A DNA stretch of 64,000 bases from Acidobacteriota bacterium (lineage in GTDB: Bacteria > Acidobacteriota > Terriglobia > Acidiferrales > UBA7541), in assembly GCA_013286465.1 (NCBI GenBank), contig JABDFR010000001.1, positions 57,282 through 121,281 on the forward strand, in the 5' to 3' direction. Under the pieces are notes generated by a model. That model saw only the letters and a program-made list of their open reading frames with translations, ran no database searches and was not told the origin of the DNA. The translations under genes were made by a program, and so were the position numbers. Positions 53,848-63,177 of this stretch are shown here, piece after piece (position 1 is the stretch's first letter; each line of letters opens with the position of its first letter).

Positions 53848-53921
53848 TGGGCTTGCGGCGCGAGTGATAGCATATTTTCGGGAGCTGCGAAAATTGATCG
53901 AGAGCTTTGGCGACTAGCGGG

Positions 53922-56030
53922 ATGATTCGCAAATTCTTTTTGGCGATATTTTTGATTCTGCTGGTGGTTGCGGCTGCGGTTTTTGCTGTCGGGCCGCTGC
54001 GTTGGCGGGCCACTATTTTATTTGATCGGGCTACTGGGAAGCTTGACGGTGTGAATTGGTCCGATGTGAAGTGGATGATGGGGCGCGGAACGGGCGTCGA
54101 CCTCGAGCACCTGGCAGCCACGCGGAATCCTTACGAATCGATTGAAAGCCCGCGGCATTCGGCGGCTGATTTGGAGGCCGGGACGCTTTTATTCCGGCAG
54201 CAGTGCAGCCCTTGCCATGGCGAGGCCGGGGCCGGCGGGCCGGGCGGGCCTTCGTTGCAGACGCGCGTTTTTCGGAATGGGCGCAGCGATTGGGCGCTGT
54301 TTCGCGCCATTACGATTGGGCTTCCGGGGACGGCTATGGCTGGCCGGACTTTGCCGCGCGATGATACTTGGCAACTGGTTACCTACCTGAAGCAAATCTT
54401 GGCTGGGACTGCTGCTGGAGCTGGGACTGGTGCGTCCGCGCCGCCGCCTGTGTCGATTGTTCCGGTTACCGCCGCGGATTTGCGGGATAGCGAGGCGCAT
54501 CCTGCGGAATGGCTCACTTATTCGGGATCTTACTCGGCGCACCGGCATAGCGCGTTGGGGCAGATCGATCGCGGGAACATTGCGGAATTGCGCGTGGAGT
54601 GGCAGCGGCAGCTTTCTACGCCGGCGGAGAAAGTGGAGACTACGCCGCTGGTGCGCGGCTCGACGATGTTTGTTACGCAGCCGCCGAATCAGGTTTTGGC
54701 GCTGGACGCTGCCACCGGAAAAGTTTTGTGGACTTTTTCCCGCGATCTTCCAGCGCAGTTACACGTGTGTTGCGGACCTGTGAATCGCGGGGTGGCTCTG
54801 CTCGGAGATCGCGTATTTGTGGGGACGCTCGATGCGCATTTGATTTCGCTGGATGCGAGTACCGGCAAAGTGATTTGGGATGTGGCCGTCGCTGACGCTT
54901 CGAAGGGTTACAGCATTACGGCGGCGCCTTTGGCGATCGACGATATGGTGGTGACTGGAGTGGCCGGCGGCGAATTCGGGGTGCGCGGATTTATCGATGC
55001 TTATGATGCCCACTCGGGGGCACGGCGGTGGCGGACATATACCGTGCCGGAGCCTGGGCAGCCCGGTGCGGATACTTGGGCGGACGATTCTTTGCGTCGA
55101 GGCGGCGGGCCTACCTGGCTTACCGGGGCATTCGATCCTGAATCGCGGTTGATTTACTGGGGCGTGGGGAATCCTTCGCCGAATTTTTATGGACAGAATC
55201 GCAGCGGCGATAATTTGTATACGAATTCGGTGCTGGCGATCGATGCGGATTCGGGCAAGATGCGCTGGTATTTTCAGTTCACGCCGCATGATTTGCATGA
55301 TTGGGATTCGGTGCAGGTGCCGGTGCTGGTGGACGCGGTGGTGGATGGAGCGAAGCAGAAATTGCTGGCTTGGGCGAATCGCAATGGATTTTTTTATTTG
55401 TTGAATCGCACTACCGGGAAATTTTTGCTGGCGAATCCTTATGTGAAGCAGACTTGGGCGGATGGATTGGATGCCAACGGCAAGCCGCACGTGCGGCCGG
55501 AATCGGTGCCGAGTTTGCAGGGGGCGGAGGTCTATCCGGGGATTGCCGGGGGGACGAATTGGTGGTCGCCCAGTTACGATCCGGAGTCGGGGTTGCTTTT
55601 TGTGCCGACCGTGGATAAGGGCGCGATTTTTTATGGTTCGGCGCAGGAGCCGCTGGATGAAACGGGCGAGGACTTGGGCGGGATGAGCATGCCGATTCCT
55701 AACGAGGATGCGATTGTGGCGGTGAAAGCGATTGAAGTTACTACTGGGAGGATTCGCTGGCAGCACGGCGGGCCGCCGCGGAAGACGATGATGGAGATGA
55801 GCGGAGTGATGAGTACGGCGGGGAAAATTGTGTTTGGCGGGGATGGCGAGCGGTTTTTTGCGCTCGATGCGGAGACTGGGAATGAGCTTTGGCATTTTGC
55901 GGCCGGGGCGCAGATTTGGGCGGCGCCTATGACTTACGAATTGGGGGGGCGGCAGTTTGTGGCAGTGGCGGCCGGTCGGAGCATTATCGCGTTTAGTTTG
56001 CCGGAGGGGCGGAGAAATTTGCAGAAGTGA
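53922..56030 (+). CDS. PQQ-dependent dehydrogenase with N-terminal cytochrome c domain
   Basis: The protein has 702 residues from ATG 53922 (TTG 53907 is an alternative). A membrane helix or uncleaved signal (FFLAIFLILLVVAAAVFAVG) leads to a cytochrome c domain with haem motif CSPCH (residues 95-99) and Met in LPGTAMAG. The quinoprotein propeller has repeated tryptophan-docking segments (ALDAATGKVLW, SLDASTGKVIW, AIDADSGKMRW), the adjacent-cysteine ring VCCGPVNRG and WGVGNPSPNF. The metal and base motif TPHDLHDWDS contains Asp-Trp-Asp, the DxD pattern linked to lanthanide-dependent enzymes. It oxidises an alcohol or sugar in the periplasm; the pqq operon in this window could provide the cofactor. 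Confidence 0.87.
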   Translation: MIRKFFLAIFLILLVVAAAVFAVGPLRWRATILFDRATGKLDGVNWSDVKWMMGRGTGVDLEHLAATRNPYESIESPRHSAADLEAGTLLFRQQCSPCHGEAGAGGPGGPSLQTRVFRNGRSDWALFRAITIGLPGTAMAGRTLPRDDTWQLVTYLKQILAGTAAGAGTGASAPPPVSIVPVTAADLRDSEAHPAEWLTYSGSYSAHRHSALGQIDRGNIAELRVEWQRQLSTPAEKVETTPLVRGSTMFVTQPPNQVLALDAATGKVLWTFSRDLPAQLHVCCGPVNRGVALLGDRVFVGTLDAHLISLDASTGKVIWDVAVADASKGYSITAAPLAIDDMVVTGVAGGEFGVRGFIDAYDAHSGARRWRTYTVPEPGQPGADTWADDSLRRGGGPTWLTGAFDPESRLIYWGVGNPSPNFYGQNRSGDNLYTNSVLAIDADSGKMRWYFQFTPHDLHDWDSVQVPVLVDAVVDGAKQKLLAWANRNGFFYLLNRTTGKFLLANPYVKQTWADGLDANGKPHVRPESVPSLQGAEVYPGIAGGTNWWSPSYDPESGLLFVPTVDKGAIFYGSAQEPLDETGEDLGGMSMPIPNEDAIVAVKAIEVTTGRIRWQHGGPPRKTMMEMSGVMSTAGKIVFGGDGERFFALDAETGNELWHFAAGAQIWAAPMTYELGGRQFVAVAAGRSIIAFSLPEGRRNLQK

Positions 56031-56065
56031 GGGATTTGAAGGGGCACGGGAAATTTCGGACTGGC

Positions 56066-57154
56066 TTACTTTTGAACCTCTACTTTTTCGGATGAAGTTT
56101 CTTTTTGCCGCGTGGAGTTTGCGGGCGCTACTCGTTTAAGCCAGATTTCGCGCCAGAAGGGGTAGATGCCGCGGGGGCAGAACAGGCGGCGCTCGCTGTA
56201 TTTTGCCGTGCAGATGGCGCCTTCCAGGATCAGGCATTCTCCCGGGAGAATGCGCATTTTGCCGGTGCGCTCGTCGATGATGCGCTCGACGCGGGCGCGG
56301 ACTCGGCGGGTGCTGCCGCAGTAAGGCACCATTTCGGCATCGAAGAAGAGGCCGCGGTTGCGGTTGGCTTTGTTGAGCGTCTTCATGATTTCTTCGTAGG
56401 ATTTGATCTGCACTAGCTCCCCGGGTTGGAGATCGAGCGTTTCTTTAGGCGTCTTGTCGAGCGTGCCGCGGCGGTAGGGATAGGGAGTGCCGCCAAACAG
56501 GGAATGCAGGAAATCGTAGGCCCACAGATGTGCGCGATAGCCGGTGATGCGCATCGTTTTCTGGAAAAGCCGCAGGAAGAAAGCTCTGACGAGTGCCATG
56601 ACTCCAACATTTCCCGAACTCACGTCGCGGACGAATTGGCTGAACTCGCCGTCGGGAATCGACTCGGAGGCTTTCAGAATATCGGTGGCCTGGCAGCGGT
56701 AATAAATTTCTGAATCATCGGGCGGATCTGGGCGCAACGTGAATTGAGTGAGACGGGCCCGGTCGATGCGCGGCGCGGATGTTGCCGCCGGCTCTCTTGG
56801 AGAGGGATGGGAATTTGTGCCGGCGGGTTCGGCGCGCTTGAGCCAGGCTTCCTTCCAGTAAATCAAGCATTGAGCCTGGCAGCCGCCGTGTGCCGCGCCG
56901 GTGCACCGGACGTCTTCGAGGTGGACGGTGTCGTGGAGTCGGCGGGATTCCATGACGGTGATGGTGTTGCAGGTTTTGTCGGCGCGTTTGCCGACGCGGA
57001 AATGCTTGCCGCAGTACTCGAGCATCTCCGGCATGAACGGCAGGCCGTTTACGGCGCCGTGCTCATCGAGAGAGGATAGAATTTCTTCTTCGCTGCGGAC
57101 TTCCACGAGATCGCCTACGCGAAGATTTAAGGGATGAGGTTGCCCATCGCTCAT
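56066..57154 (-). CDS. Unrecognised cysteine-rich protein with internal duplication, coupled to wzt
   Basis: The 362-residue protein has two copies of one module. Residues about 8-107 have LRVGDLVEVRSEEEILSSLD, EMLEYCGKHFRV and AQCLIYWKEAWLKR. Residues about 245-345 have LQPGELVQIKSYEEIMKTLN, EMVPYCGSTRRV and GIYPFWREIWLKRV. Each has an EYCG/PYCG cysteine and later Cys residues, suggesting metal or disulfide sites. A helical linker with AHLWAYDFLHSLFGG joins them. It starts in a 4-base ATGA overlap with the ABC-transporter ATPase, so it likely works with polysaccharide export or modification. No signal peptide is seen. I do not recognise a characterised family. Confidence 0.75.
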   Translation of the reverse strand: MSDGQPHPLNLRVGDLVEVRSEEEILSSLDEHGAVNGLPFMPEMLEYCGKHFRVGKRADKTCNTITVMESRRLHDTVHLEDVRCTGAAHGGCQAQCLIYWKEAWLKRAEPAGTNSHPSPREPAATSAPRIDRARLTQFTLRPDPPDDSEIYYRCQATDILKASESIPDGEFSQFVRDVSSGNVGVMALVRAFFLRLFQKTMRITGYRAHLWAYDFLHSLFGGTPYPYRRGTLDKTPKETLDLQPGELVQIKSYEEIMKTLNKANRNRGLFFDAEMVPYCGSTRRVRARVERIIDERTGKMRILPGECLILEGAICTAKYSERRLFCPRGIYPFWREIWLKRVAPANSTRQKETSSEKVEVQK

Positions 57155-58386
57155 CGTTTGATTGCTTCCTTCGTCGGCTCAGCGGGCCGCACTAGCTCGA
57201 ACGCAGTGACCTTGGGATGGGGATTCACCACCCCGCGGACTTCGGTGAGCGTGTTTACGAAAATTGTTTGTGCTGGATACATGACGTGGAGTAATTCCTC
57301 GTTGTTGAAGCGGAAAAGTTCGACACCGAGATAAAAGGTGCCTCCGGCGAGATTTAGATCGAGCTCGAAGGTGCAGGAGAAACGGTCGCCGGGCTTCATC
57401 GCGATTGGCTGGCAGCCTAGATATTCAGTGGACGTGTGGAAGGACTCGTACTGCTTCTCGTCATTTAGGAAGAGAACTACCGAGAAAGGCTCGCACGGGC
57501 CTTTGCAATCGACGTCTACGTCTACCCAAATTTTTTCGCCGGATTCGTAAGCAACGCTGTCAGCATTTGAGCGGCGCACTTTCACGCGGGTAATGCCAAC
57601 TTCTTTGGCCGTAATTTGGCGGCTTTCCGCTCCGGCGTGTTCGAGATAGGTGTCCATCACGAGCTGGCTGGGACCTGCGGCGGTTACTTTGCCGTGTTCT
57701 AGCAAGATACTGCGCGGGCATAGCTCGGCGATGGCGCGGAGATTGTGAGAGACGAAAATTACTGTGGCGCCGCTGCGGAGAATGGTGTTCATGCGCTCGA
57801 GGCAGCGATTTTGGAAGACTACGTCGCCTACGCTGAGGACTTCGTCGACGATCAGGATGTCGGGATCGACGTGGGCGGCCACCGAAAAGCCCAGGCGGGC
57901 GTACATGCCGGTCGAATATCTTTTTACCGGAGTGTCAATGAAATCGGCTAGGCCGGAAAATTCGACGATGGCGTCGAATTTGCGATCGATCTCGGCCTTT
58001 TTCATTCCAAGAATGGTGCCATTCAAATAAATATTTTCGCGGCCGGTTAGATCGGGATGGAATCCGGCGCCTACTTCGATTAGAGCGGAGAGTTTTCCGG
58101 TTACGGTGATGTGGCCGGAAGTAGGCTTCATGATGCCGGTGATGAGTTTGAGGATGGTGCTTTTTCCGGCGCCATTCGAGCCGATGATTCCGAAGGCTTC
58201 GCCGCGTGTGAGTTCGAAACTTACATTTTGCAGCGCCCAAAAATCTTTTTTGGCGTTCGAAGGACGGCTGCGGCCACTGAGGCGGGCGGCCATGGCAGGG
58301 ATCAGGTCACGGAGCGAATCGTGGATTTCGCCGCGGACGAATTTCTTCGAGACGTTGGAGACCTGCAGAACTATGTCGGCGGCCAC
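57151..58386 (-). CDS. Polysaccharide ABC transporter ATPase with C-terminal glycan-binding domain (Wzt-like)
   Basis: The protein has 411 residues from GTG 58386, which overlaps the permease stop by one base (TAGTG). Walker A is GSNGAGKST (69-77), the signature is YSTGMYARL and Walker B is DILIVDEVLSVGD. A further 160 residues form the Wzt C-terminal beta-sandwich (SGEKIWVDVDVDC, CTFELDLNLAGGTFYLGVEL) that recognises the chain terminus in known systems. It drives export of undecaprenyl-linked polysaccharide. Confidence 0.93.
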   Translation of the reverse strand: MAADIVLQVSNVSKKFVRGEIHDSLRDLIPAMAARLSGRSRPSNAKKDFWALQNVSFELTRGEAFGIIGSNGAGKSTILKLITGIMKPTSGHITVTGKLSALIEVGAGFHPDLTGRENIYLNGTILGMKKAEIDRKFDAIVEFSGLADFIDTPVKRYSTGMYARLGFSVAAHVDPDILIVDEVLSVGDVVFQNRCLERMNTILRSGATVIFVSHNLRAIAELCPRSILLEHGKVTAAGPSQLVMDTYLEHAGAESRQITAKEVGITRVKVRRSNADSVAYESGEKIWVDVDVDCKGPCEPFSVVLFLNDEKQYESFHTSTEYLGCQPIAMKPGDRFSCTFELDLNLAGGTFYLGVELFRFNNEELLHVMYPAQTIFVNTLTEVRGVVNPHPKVTAFELVRPAEPTKEAIKR

Positions 58387-59189
58387 TATATGCTCTCCGC
58401 GAAAGAAGGTTCCCAGCGCTTGAAGAGATAGAAACCGAGCACGAGGCTGACGAACGCGATGATGCTGCTATAGGCGAGCCAGGGTAGATCGGGCGATCGG
58501 CCGTAGACGATGGTGCTATTGAAGCCCTCGATAAGCGGGGCGAGCGGGTTGAGCATCAGCAGATCGGCCCACTTTTTGAACATTTCCACATCATAAAACA
58601 CTGGCGTGATGAATATCGCAAAAGTAATGATCACTTCGACGAGATACTTAACATCGCGGAAGAACAGGCAGGCGGCGGAAAGAATGAGCGCCCAGCCGGT
58701 CGCGAGTGCGATGGTAATGAAGAGCAAAACCGGAACCCATAGAAGCTGCCAACTGGCTCCGAGGCGCGCGCCGATAAAAACGATGAGCACGATCCCCGCA
58801 GCGACGCCGAAATCGAGAAGTTGCGAGAGGATGGAGGCCAGCGGAAAGATTTCGCGCGGCATATAGATCTTGGTGACCAGATTTGGATTTCCGATCAGGC
58901 TGGTGGATGAGAAACGGAGCGAGCCGGCGAAGAAGGCCCAGACCAGGCCCTTCACCGTGATGCCCGCGATTTCCTGGCCGGAGATGGGCTTGCCGGACAT
59001 TACCGACATGCCGTAGCGCACGATGATGCCGGCGCTGACGATCACCGCGGGTAGCAGAATGGCCCACATGAAACCCATTACCGACTGCTTATAGCGGATT
59101 CTGATCTCACGCCAGGCGATCATGTAGAGCAGATCGCGGCGCGCGAACAATTCTTGAAGCGATTGAACCATTGTCGGGGACTCCGTCAT
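58386..59189 (-). CDS. Polysaccharide ABC-2 type export permease (Wzm-like)
   Basis: The protein has 267 residues and six predicted membrane helices. It begins near LFARRDLLYMIAWREIRIRY, the conserved ABC-2 head, and contains FWAxxx-type hydrophobic segments such as AGIVLIVFIGARLG and EVIITFAIFITPVFYD, the typical FxTPVFY loop. It pairs with the downstream ATPase, with which it overlaps by one base. Its start overlaps the glycosyltransferase stop by 4 bases. Confidence 0.93.
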   Translation of the reverse strand: MTESPTMVQSLQELFARRDLLYMIAWREIRIRYKQSVMGFMWAILLPAVIVSAGIIVRYGMSVMSGKPISGQEIAGITVKGLVWAFFAGSLRFSSTSLIGNPNLVTKIYMPREIFPLASILSQLLDFGVAAGIVLIVFIGARLGASWQLLWVPVLLFITIALATGWALILSAACLFFRDVKYLVEVIITFAIFITPVFYDVEMFKKWADLLMLNPLAPLIEGFNSTIVYGRSPDLPWLAYSSIIAFVSLVLGFYLFKRWEPSFAESI

Positions 59190-60259
59190 GGACTTGTGGA
59201 TTGCTCTTTCGTTGCCGATGGTGCTGGTGTTGCTGATTCTTTGCGCTTTGGTTGCTGTTGCGAGTTTTTGAACAGGCGAATGAATCGGCCGATTGTTTTC
59301 TTTGGGTTGAAGAGGATGTCGGCGAGTTCGTATAGCACGTATTTGGGAAGACCGATGCTCGAGAAATCGGCGCCGATGGTTTTCAGGCCCTTGCGGTGGA
59401 AATCCCAGAATTCTTTCTTTTTGAATTCGAAGACGCTTGCCGCGAGGAACTCGCCGTAGAAATCGATCTCGCGCCGCAGGTACTGGCGGTATTCATCTCC
59501 GCTGAAGAACTGCGGGCCGTACTGTACGGCGAACATATATCTCCGGATCGGACCGGGACCGAAGCGCAGAGCTTTCGACGTGATCGAATCCTCGTCCTTG
59601 CGCGAAAATGTGAGCACCTGGTGAATGAACCCGAGATCGTACTCCTGCAAAATTCGAAAGCAGGCCTCGGTATCGTCGTGCAGCCAGCCTTCGGGATAGA
59701 ACGGCTGCGTTTTCCTGACGATCTCGGCGCGCAAGAGAATTGAGGATGGCGAGCCGGTGAGGTAGAGGCCATCGCGAAGCATGAGCTGGCCCGCTTTGCG
59801 GCCGGAAATAACGGTGCTCGAGTATCGCAAGCCGCTGCCGGTGATTTCGTCGCCAAACAGCCGGTAGGAGCTGACGATGCCGACTGCGGGGTTAGCCTCC
59901 GCGAGCGCCACCATTCGCTCGATAGATTCCGGAAAGAGCCAATCATCGGCGAGCAGCACCTGGCAATAGCGGCTCTCGGGCGACATGTAGCGCAGCGCTT
60001 CGTTGAAATTTTCTACTTGGCTTAGGAATTTGGGAGTGTCGAGTAGGCGGATGCGATTGTCTTCGCGGGCGTAACGCTCGGCGACGCTGCGCGAGGAATC
60101 CGTGCTCTGATTGTTCACGAGAATGAATTCCCAGTGCGAATACGTTTGGGCCAGGACGCTTTCGATGCACTCGGCGATGTATTGGCCGGTGTTGTAGAAC
60201 GGCGTGATTACGCTTACCAGCGGTGGGTGAGTGGGCGAATTGAGTTCGGTTGTCGGCAT
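59186..60259 (-). CDS. Glycosyltransferase family 2
   Basis: The protein has 357 residues. GT2 features are PLVSVITPFYNTGQYIAECI, EFILVNNQSTDSSRSVAERY and the acidic LLADDWLFPESIERM. A long C-terminal region ends in a basic Gln/Lys-rich tail. It probably builds the repeat unit exported by Wzm/Wzt. It lies 15 bases after the PIG-L gene and overlaps the permease start. Confidence 0.88.
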   Translation of the reverse strand: MPTTELNSPTHPPLVSVITPFYNTGQYIAECIESVLAQTYSHWEFILVNNQSTDSSRSVAERYAREDNRIRLLDTPKFLSQVENFNEALRYMSPESRYCQVLLADDWLFPESIERMVALAEANPAVGIVSSYRLFGDEITGSGLRYSSTVISGRKAGQLMLRDGLYLTGSPSSILLRAEIVRKTQPFYPEGWLHDDTEACFRILQEYDLGFIHQVLTFSRKDEDSITSKALRFGPGPIRRYMFAVQYGPQFFSGDEYRQYLRREIDFYGEFLAASVFEFKKKEFWDFHRKGLKTIGADFSSIGLPKYVLYELADILFNPKKTIGRFIRLFKNSQQQPKRKESATPAPSATKEQSTSP

Positions 60260-60274
60260 TCGATCACTGCGCTG

Positions 60275-60928
60275 CTAGATCAGCGCTTTTCGGCAGTAAA
60301 AGGCTTCCGCGTATCTTCCTTCCGCGTTGGATTCGACTCCGCGAATTCGCAGCAGGGCACGAAAAGTGTCTTCGGTGAACCAGGGTTTGCTGGATTGCGA
60401 ACGAAAGGACTCGACTATGTGGCGAATTTTTGTTTTGCAGAGAGATTCGTCGAGCCCTACGAAACAATTCGGAGAGCCTAGATCGCCGTCGTACTTGGGG
60501 ATTTCGTATTCGAGGATCAAGTGATTGCGGAAAGCGTTCCAGGTGAGTTCGCAGAGCAGGCGATGGTCTTGGTGCAAATCGTTGCGCGTGTGGGTAAAGA
60601 TCAGGTCAGGTTGAAAACTCTTTTGAATGGACGCGACGAATTGCTTGATGGCTTTTCCTTCGTAGGGGAAATAGCTGTCGCGAAAGTTTTTGATCACTAC
60701 TTTGGAGCGGCCGGAATTTTTCAGAAACGCGGCGGCGGCTTTGCGGGCTTCGCGCTTTCGAACGGGATTCGAGCTGAAGACTACCCACTGGAATTCGAGC
60801 TTGGGATTTTCCTGGATCAGACGCAGGATCGTGCCGCCGCAACCGATTTCGATGTCGTCGCAGTGCGCGCCGAGGCAGAGGATTCTGCGAATCCCGTTCG
60901 CGGGCGCGAATAGAGGCAGCTTATGCAT
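60275..60928 (-). CDS. PIG-L family deacetylase
   Basis: The protein has 217 residues. The zinc motif is LGAHCDDIEIGCGGTI, a variant of the AHPDDE motif with Cys in place of Pro, and the third ligand is in HTRNDLHQDHR. It removes an acetyl group from N-acetyl-sugar derivatives in known members. It overlaps the end of the nucleotidyltransferase gene by 8 bases, so it acts in the same glycan pathway. Confidence 0.88.
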   Translation of the reverse strand: MHKLPLFAPANGIRRILCLGAHCDDIEIGCGGTILRLIQENPKLEFQWVVFSSNPVRKREARKAAAAFLKNSGRSKVVIKNFRDSYFPYEGKAIKQFVASIQKSFQPDLIFTHTRNDLHQDHRLLCELTWNAFRNHLILEYEIPKYDGDLGSPNCFVGLDESLCKTKIRHIVESFRSQSSKPWFTEDTFRALLRIRGVESNAEGRYAEAFYCRKALI

Positions 60929-61784
60929 GCCGCTTGCCGGTGGAAGTGCGCGAGGGGGCCCGGACGCTACGGCCGTTGCTGGCTTCCGATCGAACTTCCG
61001 CGCCTTGCTGCGTTTTCCAGACTTCCCACGGGGCGTGACCCGAGGCCAGCATGCCTTCTAGAATTTGGCGGTCTTTGAAAGTGTCCATGGCCTGGAAGAA
61101 GCCGTCGTGTTCGAAGGCGAGGAGGCGCTTTTCTTTGATCAGGCGCTGGAACGGTTCGCGGACTAGCTCTTCGCCTTCACGGAGATAATCGAAAATATTT
61201 TTCCGGAAAACGAAATAGCCAGAATTGATACGCAGATTGGCGCGAGTCATCTCTTCGATTTTTTCTACGTGGCCGTCTTTTGATGACGAGACGATATGGA
61301 AACTGAGATTTGGGCGGGCGCTCAAAAAAGTGGCTACGGCATTATTTTTTTCGAAGCGCTCGATTACCGATGGCAGGTGCAGGTCGGTGAGACCGTCGGT
61401 GTAATTTCCGAGGAAGACTTCTTCCTTGCCAACGTATTTTTGCACGGCTTTCAGGCGCTGGCCGATATTCGAATCGACCCCGGTGTCGGCGAAGGTGATA
61501 TTCCAATCGTGAATGTCGCTATTCGAGAGCAGAACTTTTTTGCCGCCTTCGGAAAAAACGAAATCGTTGGAGAGGCACTCTTCGTAATTCAGGAAAAATC
61601 TTTTTATGGCCTCGCCTTGATGGCCGAGGCAGAGGATGAAGTCTTTGTGGCCGTAGTGCGAATAATATTTCATCACGTGCCAGAGCATGGGGCGCTGGCC
61701 GATGGGCACGAGAGGCTTGGGGATGCTCTCGGAGTAGTCGCGGATGCGCAGGCCTAGTCCTCCACAGAAAAGCACGACTTTCAC
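60921..61784 (-). CDS. rfbF: Glucose-1-phosphate cytidylyltransferase-like nucleotidyltransferase
   Basis: The protein has 287 residues. The nucleotide-binding start is VVLFCGGLGLRIRDYSESIP, followed by KPLVPIGQRPMLWHVMKYYS, YTDGLTDL (metal Asp) and NSGYFVFRKNIFDYL. It is of the RfbF type that makes CDP-glucose, the precursor of 3,6-dideoxyhexoses and branched sugars. It lies directly after a sugar C-methyltransferase gene, consistent with a CDP-linked methylated sugar. The C-terminal 30 residues are low-complexity. Confidence 0.87.
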   Translation of the reverse strand: MKVVLFCGGLGLRIRDYSESIPKPLVPIGQRPMLWHVMKYYSHYGHKDFILCLGHQGEAIKRFFLNYEECLSNDFVFSEGGKKVLLSNSDIHDWNITFADTGVDSNIGQRLKAVQKYVGKEEVFLGNYTDGLTDLHLPSVIERFEKNNAVATFLSARPNLSFHIVSSSKDGHVEKIEEMTRANLRINSGYFVFRKNIFDYLREGEELVREPFQRLIKEKRLLAFEHDGFFQAMDTFKDRQILEGMLASGHAPWEVWKTQQGAEVRSEASNGRSVRAPSRTSTGKRHA

Positions 61785-61839
61785 GACTTGGCCTCCTGTC
61801 GGGTGCTGCGATTTATCTGCCCGCCGCGCTGCGTCGATC

Positions 61840-63129
61840 TCACGGGTACACCTTGACTGTTGGGATGGGGACTACGAATTGGCCGCCCCACTCGCGGATG
61901 AAGGAATTTTGCTGGATGATTTCGTCCTTCAGGTTCCACGGCAGGATGAAAAGATAATCCGGTTTGGTTTCCTTAATGCGCTCCGGCTTGTAGATGGGAA
62001 TGTGCGTGCCGGGCAGGAATCGGCCGTGTTTGTAGGGATTGCGGTCGACGGTGTAATCGATGAAATCGGTGCGAATGCCGCAGTAATTCAGGAGCGTGTT
62101 GCCTTTTCCCGGGGCGCCGTAGCCGGCGATGGTTTTTCCTTTGCTTTTTGCTTCGATCAGAAACGCAAGTAACGCGCGCTTGGTGGCTCTCACTTGTTCG
62201 GCGAAGGATTTGTAGCAGTCCATTTTCTTGAATCCGTGGGATTCTTCGCGGGCGCGCAGCTCGTTAACACGGGCGCTCGTTGGCTTCGAGGAATCCTCGG
62301 CCTGACAGCCGTAGATGCGCAGCGAGCCGCCGTGCGTCGAGAGCTCTTCGACGTCAAAAATTCTCAGGCCATGCGCGGACAGAATCGCCTCCGAGGTGAT
62401 CAACGAGAAATAAGAAAAATGCTCATGGTAAATGGTATCAAACTGATTTTCCTGCATCAGACGCAGCAGGTGCGGGAATTCCAAAGTGATTACTCCCCGA
62501 TCGGCGAGCAGGATTTTCATGCCGGCGACGAAGCTGTTGATATCGGGCACTTGCGCGAGGACGTTGTTGCCGAGGAGCAGGTCGGCACGTTTTCCCTGGG
62601 CGGCCAGTTCGGCGGCGAGTTCGCGGCCGAAAAATTTAACGAGCGTGGGAACTTTGCGCTTGACCGCGGCTTCGGCGACATTCGCGGCCGGCTCGATGCC
62701 CAGGACCGGTACCCCGCGGGCGACGAAGTATTGCAGCAAGTAGCCATCGTTGCTGGCGAGTTCGACTACGTGGCTGCGGTTGTTCAGGCCGAATCGCTCG
62801 ATCATCAGTTCAGTATATTTTTTGGCGTGGGCGAGCCAGCTATCGGAAAACGACGAAAAGTAGGCATATTCCGTGAAAATGGATTCGACGCTGACGTATT
62901 CCTGTAGCTGCACGAGAAAGCATTTTTCGCAGACGTAGACGTGAAGTGGATAGAACACTTCGCCCTGATTGAGTTGATCGGCAGCGAGAAAACTTTCGCA
63001 CAGCGGCGACATGCCCAGATCGACGAAGGATTGCTTCAGCGGCGTGCCGCAGAAGCGGCAGACGCGTTGCTCGAACGGCGAGGCGGCTTCGGGTTTCTGA
63101 CTCGGCTTTTCTTTTTGGTCAGTGATCAT
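61840..63129 (-). CDS. NDP-sugar C-methyltransferase (three-domain type)
   Basis: The protein has 429 residues. The N-terminal zinc domain is CRFCGTPLKQSFVDLGMSPL with YVCEKCFLVQL. A central SAM domain has VVELASNDGYLLQYF and GIEPAANVAEAA. The C-terminal domain shows GYGAPGKGNTLLNYCGI and DRNPYKHGRFLPGTHIPIY. This is the arrangement of TylC3/NovU-like C-methyltransferases acting on 4-keto sugar nucleotides. It fits a branched deoxysugar in the exported polysaccharide. Confidence 0.92.
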   Translation of the reverse strand: MITDQKEKPSQKPEAASPFEQRVCRFCGTPLKQSFVDLGMSPLCESFLAADQLNQGEVFYPLHVYVCEKCFLVQLQEYVSVESIFTEYAYFSSFSDSWLAHAKKYTELMIERFGLNNRSHVVELASNDGYLLQYFVARGVPVLGIEPAANVAEAAVKRKVPTLVKFFGRELAAELAAQGKRADLLLGNNVLAQVPDINSFVAGMKILLADRGVITLEFPHLLRLMQENQFDTIYHEHFSYFSLITSEAILSAHGLRIFDVEELSTHGGSLRIYGCQAEDSSKPTSARVNELRAREESHGFKKMDCYKSFAEQVRATKRALLAFLIEAKSKGKTIAGYGAPGKGNTLLNYCGIRTDFIDYTVDRNPYKHGRFLPGTHIPIYKPERIKETKPDYLFILPWNLKDEIIQQNSFIREWGGQFVVPIPTVKVYP

Positions 63130-63177
63130 GATCCTTTGCCCGTCAGCGTGGCGCGCGGAGATTGCGGCGCGCTTCGC

